This document shows positions 6,445 to 10,051 of a stretch of 10,051 nt of DNA, piece after piece. The notes beneath the pieces are model-generated. The model saw nothing but the letters and a program-made list of their open reading frames with translations, made no database searches and was not told where the DNA came from. The first letter of the stretch is position 1. Each line of letters opens with the position of its first letter. The position numbers were made by a program, and so were the translations under genes. Origin of the DNA: Verrucomicrobiales bacterium (lineage in GTDB: Bacteria > Verrucomicrobiota > Verrucomicrobiia > Verrucomicrobiales > DEV007); NCBI GenBank assembly GCA_007123695.1, contig SLGN01000692.1, positions 1 through 10,051 on the forward strand, read 5' to 3'.

Positions 6445-8451
6445 ATGTCGCGCCTCGTCCTGCTCCCTTTCCTCGCCGCCGCCCTCGCGTTTTCCGCCGC
6501 TGCCGCCGACCGCCCGAACATCCTGCTCGTGCTGACCGACGACCTCGGTTTCTCCGACCTCGGCTGCTACGGCTCGGAGATCGACACGCCGAATCTCGAC
6601 CGTCTCGCCGCCGGGGGCCTGCGCTTCACCCAGTTCTACAACACCGCCAAATGCCATTCCTCGCGCGTCAGTCTGCTGAGCGGACGCTGGTGCCGCCAGG
6701 CGGGCGACGAGAAGCTGAGCCGCGCGGTCATCATCCCGGAAATCCTCCAGCCGACCGGTTACTTCACCGCCATGTCCGGCAAGTGGCACCTGACCAAGCA
6801 ACCCATCGACTTCGGTTTCCAGCGCTACTTCGGCCACCTGTCCGGGGCGTGCAGCTACTACCATGGCGACAATTCCTTCCGGCTCGACGGCGAGCCGTGG
6901 AAGATCCCGGCGGAGGGGTTCTACACTACGGTCACCAAGGTGGACTTCGCCCTCCGATTCCTCGCCGAGGCCCGGGCGGAGAAACAGCCTTGGTTCCTCT
7001 ACCTGGCCTTCAACGCGCCGCACGCGCCGCTCCAGCCGCTGGAGGCGGACTACAAGAAATATCTGGGCCGCTACGACGAGGGCTGGGACGAAATGCGCGA
7101 GCGCCGGGTTCGGCGGCAGCGGGAGCTGGGCTTGTTCGGCCGCGACATCGAGGCCTCGCCGCGTCCGGACCATTTGCCGGCCTGGCAGGATCTGCCGGCC
7201 GACATCCAGCAGTGGGAGGCGCGCCGGATGGCGGCCTACGCCGGATTGATCGACCGCGTCGACCAGGAGATGGGACGCTTGATCGCGGATCTGGAGGCGG
7301 CGGGCGAGCTGGACAACACCCTCGTCCTCTTCCTCTCCGACAACGGTGCCTGCCCCTACGACCGGGTCAGTCAGGGCATGGACCGCGAGCCCTACGACGG
7401 CGTGGCTTCGTGGAGCGACAGCACCGGCTGGGCTTGGGCACGCAACGCACCGTTCCGCTACTACAAGCAGAACCAGTTCGAAGGCGGCATCGCCACTCCC
7501 GCCATCGTGCACTGGCCGGCCGGGTTGCAGACCGAGCCCGGCACGCTCGATCACACCCCGGCCCATCTGGTCGACGTTCTGCCGACCCTGCTCGAACTGA
7601 CCGGCACGACCCATCCGGAAAGCTACCCCGGTCGCGATCTGACACCCTTGGCAGGAGTCTCCCTCCTGCCGATCCTGGCCGGGCAAGGGCTCGAAAGCCG
7701 CCCGCCCATCCATCAGCTCTTCAGCAGCGACCGCGCGCTGCGCGACGGCGACTGGAAGCTGGTCTCCTTCCGCAGCCAGCCGTGGGAACTCTACAACCTG
7801 GCCGAGGACCGCGCCGAATTGAACGATCTCGCGGAGCAACACCCGGACATCGTCGATCGCATGGCCGCGCAATGGCACCGGATGGCCGCCGAAACACTGC
7901 GGGCGCCGGCCAAGGAACAGGTGCCCGTGGCTGGCGAAGCGGGGCCGCATCTTCACAAGGAGTGGTCGGTCTACACGGGGGAGCTGGGCGCCGTGACCAG
8001 TTCGCGCGGCGTCGCAGGCACCCGGACGCGCGGGCAGGCCGCCAACAATCGCGCGCACGGCATTCGTGCCCGCCGGGACACCAAGCTCAAGATCGAGGAC
8101 GAGCTGCTCGTGCTGGAATGCAGCGGCGACGATCCGGGCCTCGCCTTCGACCGGCTGCCGCGCCTGGTGCAGGACGGGCCGTATCGCTTGCGCTTCGAGG
8201 CGCAAAGCGACGCAAGCGGCCCCGGTGCGATCTATTGGACCACCGATCCCAAGACCCCGCTCACCCGAGGAAGCCGCGTCAGCTTCGACGTGGCGCACGA
8301 TGGCGAGTGGCACGAGCACGAGATCGCGATCGAGGAGAGCCAGCGGCTCCACGCCCTGCGGCTCGATCCCTGCGCCGGAACCGGCACCGTGCGCCTGCGG
8401 GGCCTGACCTTGCTCGACTCCGACGACGGGCCGCTGTTGCGCTGGCCGTGA
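6445..8451 (+). CDS. Exported arylsulfatase-type sulfatase with C-x-S-S-R motif and extra C-terminal beta-rich domain
   Basis: The ATG at 6445 gives 668 residues starting directly with a Sec signal peptide (hydrophobic 4-21, cut near AAA-DRP); an upstream in-frame TTG at 6373 would bury it. The sulfatase domain (about 22-480) has NILLVLTDDLGFSDLGCYG with metal ligands Asp32-Asp33, then Cys70-His-Ser-Ser-Arg74 as the formylglycine site, GKWHL with Lys113 and His115, APHAP with His193, and FLSDNG with Asp299-Asn300. LRDGDWKLV at 432-440 and WELYNLAED at 447-455 close the family pattern. The third motif position is Ser instead of the usual Pro or Ala. Residues about 545-668 form an additional domain (ASGPGAIYWTTD, then HDGEWHEHEIAIEE, then ALRLDP) that looks like a carbohydrate-binding-like beta-sandwich seen on other PVC-group sulfatases. 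It probably removes sulfate from a glycan outside the cytoplasm. It is from a different sulfatase branch than the upstream one, so the two are not a recent duplication. Confidence 0.9.
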   Translation: MSRLVLLPFLAAALAFSAAAADRPNILLVLTDDLGFSDLGCYGSEIDTPNLDRLAAGGLRFTQFYNTAKCHSSRVSLLSGRWCRQAGDEKLSRAVIIPEILQPTGYFTAMSGKWHLTKQPIDFGFQRYFGHLSGACSYYHGDNSFRLDGEPWKIPAEGFYTTVTKVDFALRFLAEARAEKQPWFLYLAFNAPHAPLQPLEADYKKYLGRYDEGWDEMRERRVRRQRELGLFGRDIEASPRPDHLPAWQDLPADIQQWEARRMAAYAGLIDRVDQEMGRLIADLEAAGELDNTLVLFLSDNGACPYDRVSQGMDREPYDGVASWSDSTGWAWARNAPFRYYKQNQFEGGIATPAIVHWPAGLQTEPGTLDHTPAHLVDVLPTLLELTGTTHPESYPGRDLTPLAGVSLLPILAGQGLESRPPIHQLFSSDRALRDGDWKLVSFRSQPWELYNLAEDRAELNDLAEQHPDIVDRMAAQWHRMAAETLRAPAKEQVPVAGEAGPHLHKEWSVYTGELGAVTSSRGVAGTRTRGQAANNRAHGIRARRDTKLKIEDELLVLECSGDDPGLAFDRLPRLVQDGPYRLRFEAQSDASGPGAIYWTTDPKTPLTRGSRVSFDVAHDGEWHEHEIAIEESQRLHALRLDPCAGTGTVRLRGLTLLDSDDGPLLRWP

Positions 8452-8463
8452 TTTGGCCTCCCG

Positions 8464-9231
8464 TCAGCCCCGCCCGATCTCGTCGGCGGCGATGAATTTC
8501 CGTACCGCCGCGTCGGGGCAGGACTCGAAGCCCGCGACGGGACCGATGTAGCGCACCGTGCCGTCTTTCAGGAAGACGACCTGGTCGGCGACATAGCGCA
8601 TCGCCCCGAGGTGGTGGGTCACGATCACCGAGGTCAGGGCCAGCTCTTCCTGGAGACGCCGGAGCAGTCGGGTGATGCTTTCGGAGAGGATCGGGTCGAG
8701 CCCGGCGGTGGGCTCGTCGCACAAGAGGCATTCGGGCTGCGGCGCGAGGGCGCGGGCGAGGGAGACCCGCTTGCGCATCCCGCCGGAGAGGGCGTCGGGC
8801 ATTTTGCGCTCCTGCCCTGGGAGACCGACCATGTCCAGCACCTCGGCGACCCGCGAGGCGATGCGGGACTCGTCCTTTTCACCCCGCTCGCGCAGGGGGA
8901 AGGCGACGTTCTCGCCCACGTCGAGGGAGTCGAAGAGGGCGCCGCCCTGGAACAGCACGCCGATGCGCCGACGGATCGGCGCGAGCTCGCGCTCGGAGAG
9001 GGGGCCGATCTCGTGACCGAGGACGCGCACGGTGCCTGCTTCGGGTCGGAGCAGCCCGTTGAGATGCTTCAGCAGGACGCTCTTGCCGGCTCCGCTGCCC
9101 CCGAGGATCACCGTGGTGCGGCCGCGGGGCGCGGAAAAGGAGACGCCGCGCAGCACCTCGTGGCCGCCGAAGCCCCGACGCAGGTCCGAGACCTCGAAAA
9201 AGGGCGAATCGTCCGGGGGTGCATTTTCCAT
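8464..9231 (-). CDS. mlaF: MlaF-type ABC transporter ATP-binding protein (lipid trafficking)
   Basis: This 255-residue cytoplasmic ATPase would power an MlaE-type lipid transporter in the inner membrane. It has Walker A GGSGAGKS at 44-51, the Q-loop Gln95 in GVLFQGGALF, the signature LSGGMRKRVSLARAL at 148-162, Walker B ECLLCDEP with catalytic Glu173, the D-loop GLDP at 177-180, and the switch histidine in VTHH at 204-207. LFQ-GALFDSL-V-ENV-FPL and LSGGM-KRV-LARA are characteristic of the MlaF/Ttg2A branch. The start MENAPPDD (ATG at 9231) is chosen because it follows the permease stop by 23 bases and gives the family length; the open frame runs further back only as an overlap with the permease gene. 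It is second in a minus-strand operon. It ends 12 bases from the end of the oppositely oriented sulfatase, where MlaD is often encoded in other genomes. Confidence 0.92.
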   Translation of the reverse strand: MENAPPDDSPFFEVSDLRRGFGGHEVLRGVSFSAPRGRTTVILGGSGAGKSVLLKHLNGLLRPEAGTVRVLGHEIGPLSERELAPIRRRIGVLFQGGALFDSLDVGENVAFPLRERGEKDESRIASRVAEVLDMVGLPGQERKMPDALSGGMRKRVSLARALAPQPECLLCDEPTAGLDPILSESITRLLRRLQEELALTSVIVTHHLGAMRYVADQVVFLKDGTVRYIGPVAGFESCPDAAVRKFIAADEIGRG

Positions 9232-9254
9232 GGGCAAAGACAAGGTGGGCGGAG

Positions 9255-10034
9255 CTAGAGACCGACGCTGGCGATGGGGAACCAGCGCTCCAGGAGCAGG
9301 GAGAGGAAGAAGTTCGTCACGAGGATGGCGAGGGAGGAATCGACGACCGCGCGCGTCGTCGCCCGGCCCACTCCCACCGCTCCGTCGCCGGCGGTGAGTC
9401 CGCGGTGGCAAGAGACCGTCACGAGGATCGCTCCGAAGACGGTTCCCTTGACGAGACCCGCGACGACGTCGCCCGGGGTGCTGTGGGCGAGGAGCTGGCC
9501 GGTGAACCACGCCTCCGGCACGCCGAAGAACCCGACCGTTAGGACCAGCGCCGCGACGATGCCGAAGAAGATCGTCTCGGCCACCAGCACCGGCATGGAG
9601 ACGAGGATCGCGGCGAGGCGAGGCGCCACCAAATGCTCGACCGGGTCCACCGCCATGGCGCGGAGCGCGTCGATCTGCTCGGTCACGCGCATCGTCCCGA
9701 TTTCCGCGGCCATCGCCGCGCCCATGCGCCCGGCGACCATCAGGCCCGCCAGCACCGGTCCAAATTCGCGGCACAGAGCGATGGAAACCACCGGACCGGT
9801 CGCCGATCCCATCCCCAGTTCATGGAATTTGAAGTAGGCCTGGGCCGCGAAGACCGCCCCGGTGAAGGCGCCGGTGACGATGACGACGAACTGGGAGCCG
9901 ATCCCGATCGCCACGACCTGTGCGAGCGCGGCACGCAGGCGCAAGCGCCCCGGCGCGAGCGACACGAAGCTCCCGGCGGCCAGCAGTCCGATCTGGCCGA
10001 GGTGTGCCAGCGCCCCGCGAACCGCCTCCTTCAT
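9255..10034 (-). CDS. mlaE: MlaE-type ABC transporter permease (lipid trafficking)
   Basis: From the ATG at 10034 the protein is 259 residues, the usual MlaE length, with several membrane segments (about 40-65, 84-100, 140-168, 190-208, 232-250). The family hallmark block at about 89-139 is intact: REFGPVLAGLMVAGRMG, then AAEIGTMRVTEQIDALRAM, then DPVEHLVAPR. MlaE forms the inner-membrane channel of the Mla phospholipid-trafficking system, coupled to the MlaF ATPase encoded just downstream. The reading frame stays open to the window edge, with a GTG at 10049, so a slightly longer N-terminus cannot be excluded; the ATG at 10034 matches known MlaE beginnings best. No Shine-Dalgarno is visible in the 17 bases available. 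The promoter and any upstream operon members lie outside the window. Confidence 0.9.
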   Translation of the reverse strand: MKEAVRGALAHLGQIGLLAAGSFVSLAPGRLRLRAALAQVVAIGIGSQFVVIVTGAFTGAVFAAQAYFKFHELGMGSATGPVVSIALCREFGPVLAGLMVAGRMGAAMAAEIGTMRVTEQIDALRAMAVDPVEHLVAPRLAAILVSMPVLVAETIFFGIVAALVLTVGFFGVPEAWFTGQLLAHSTPGDVVAGLVKGTVFGAILVTVSCHRGLTAGDGAVGVGRATTRAVVDSSLAILVTNFFLSLLLERWFPIASVGL

Positions 10035-10051
10035 GCTGCAAGCAAACACGC

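Noticed and set aside
6412..8352. A 646-residue minus-strand open frame opposite the second sulfatase.
   Set aside because: It is antisense to a gene with a full set of sulfatase active-site residues and shows no domain of its own.
3404..8451. The two sulfatases as a tandem gene duplication.
   Set aside because: They differ in maturation motif (C-N-P-S-R against C-H-S-S-R), in the conserved blocks around the metal site, and in C-terminal architecture, so they belong to different sulfatase branches.
8437..8457. A possible hairpin terminator between the convergent sulfatase and mlaF genes (ggcc, 7-base loop, ggcc).
   Set aside because: The stem is only four base pairs, there is no T-run, and it overlaps the sulfatase coding end, so it cannot be supported as a terminator.
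5955..8495. An 846-residue plus-strand open frame across the secreted protein and the second sulfatase.
   Set aside because: It is an Arg/Pro/Ala-rich off-frame shadow; the true frames there carry signal peptides and sulfatase motifs.

Overview
The window is high-GC bacterial DNA. Its gene content suggests a Verrucomicrobiota or related PVC-group organism: secreted sulfatases, a Tat-exported esterase, an S41 peptidase, an RCC1-like remnant, a secreted protein with an Ig-like domain, a RAYT-type transposase, and an MlaE permease of the form I associate with that phylum. The taxonomic call is inference from gene content and protein style, not from a marker gene. Start codons mostly lack a good Shine-Dalgarno sequence, so several starts rest on signal peptides instead.

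Layout. At 1-116 (minus) lies the N-terminus of a REP-associated (IS200-like, Y1/HUH) transposase, cut by the window edge. An AT-rich leader at 117-379 follows. A co-directional plus-strand run then encodes exported proteins: an S41 peptidase (380-1918), a Tat-dependent alpha/beta hydrolase of the acetyl-xylan-esterase type (2021-3358) and an iduronate-2-sulfatase-like sulfatase (3404-4945). After it, 4946-5292 holds a decayed RCC1-like coding remnant whose frame is broken by a perfect 10-bp tandem duplication. Plus-strand genes resume with a secreted protein of unknown function bearing a C-terminal, arginine-rich Ig-like domain (5360-6292). Next is a second, longer sulfatase with an unusual C-x-S-S-R maturation motif and an extra C-terminal beta-rich domain (6445-8451). 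Converging from the right on the minus strand, and ending 12 bp from the second sulfatase, is an MlaE-type permease plus MlaF-type ATPase pair (mlaE 9255-10034, mlaF 8464-9231).

How the genes may work together. Two exported sulfatases, an exported carbohydrate-esterase-like hydrolase and an exported peptidase fit removal of sulfate and acyl groups from a complex external substrate, such as a sulfated, acetylated polysaccharide or proteoglycan. This is inference: the window contains no glycoside hydrolase, polysaccharide lyase, SusC/D-type transporter or formylglycine-generating enzyme. The MlaEF pair is a housekeeping-type lipid-trafficking transporter and probably functionally unrelated. I found no rRNA, tRNA or CRISPR array. 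I do not see a clearly new biological system. The most unusual points are the C-x-S-S-R sulfatase with its appended domain, the RCC1 remnant with its visible inactivating duplication, and an MlaEF pair with no MlaD beside the ATPase.
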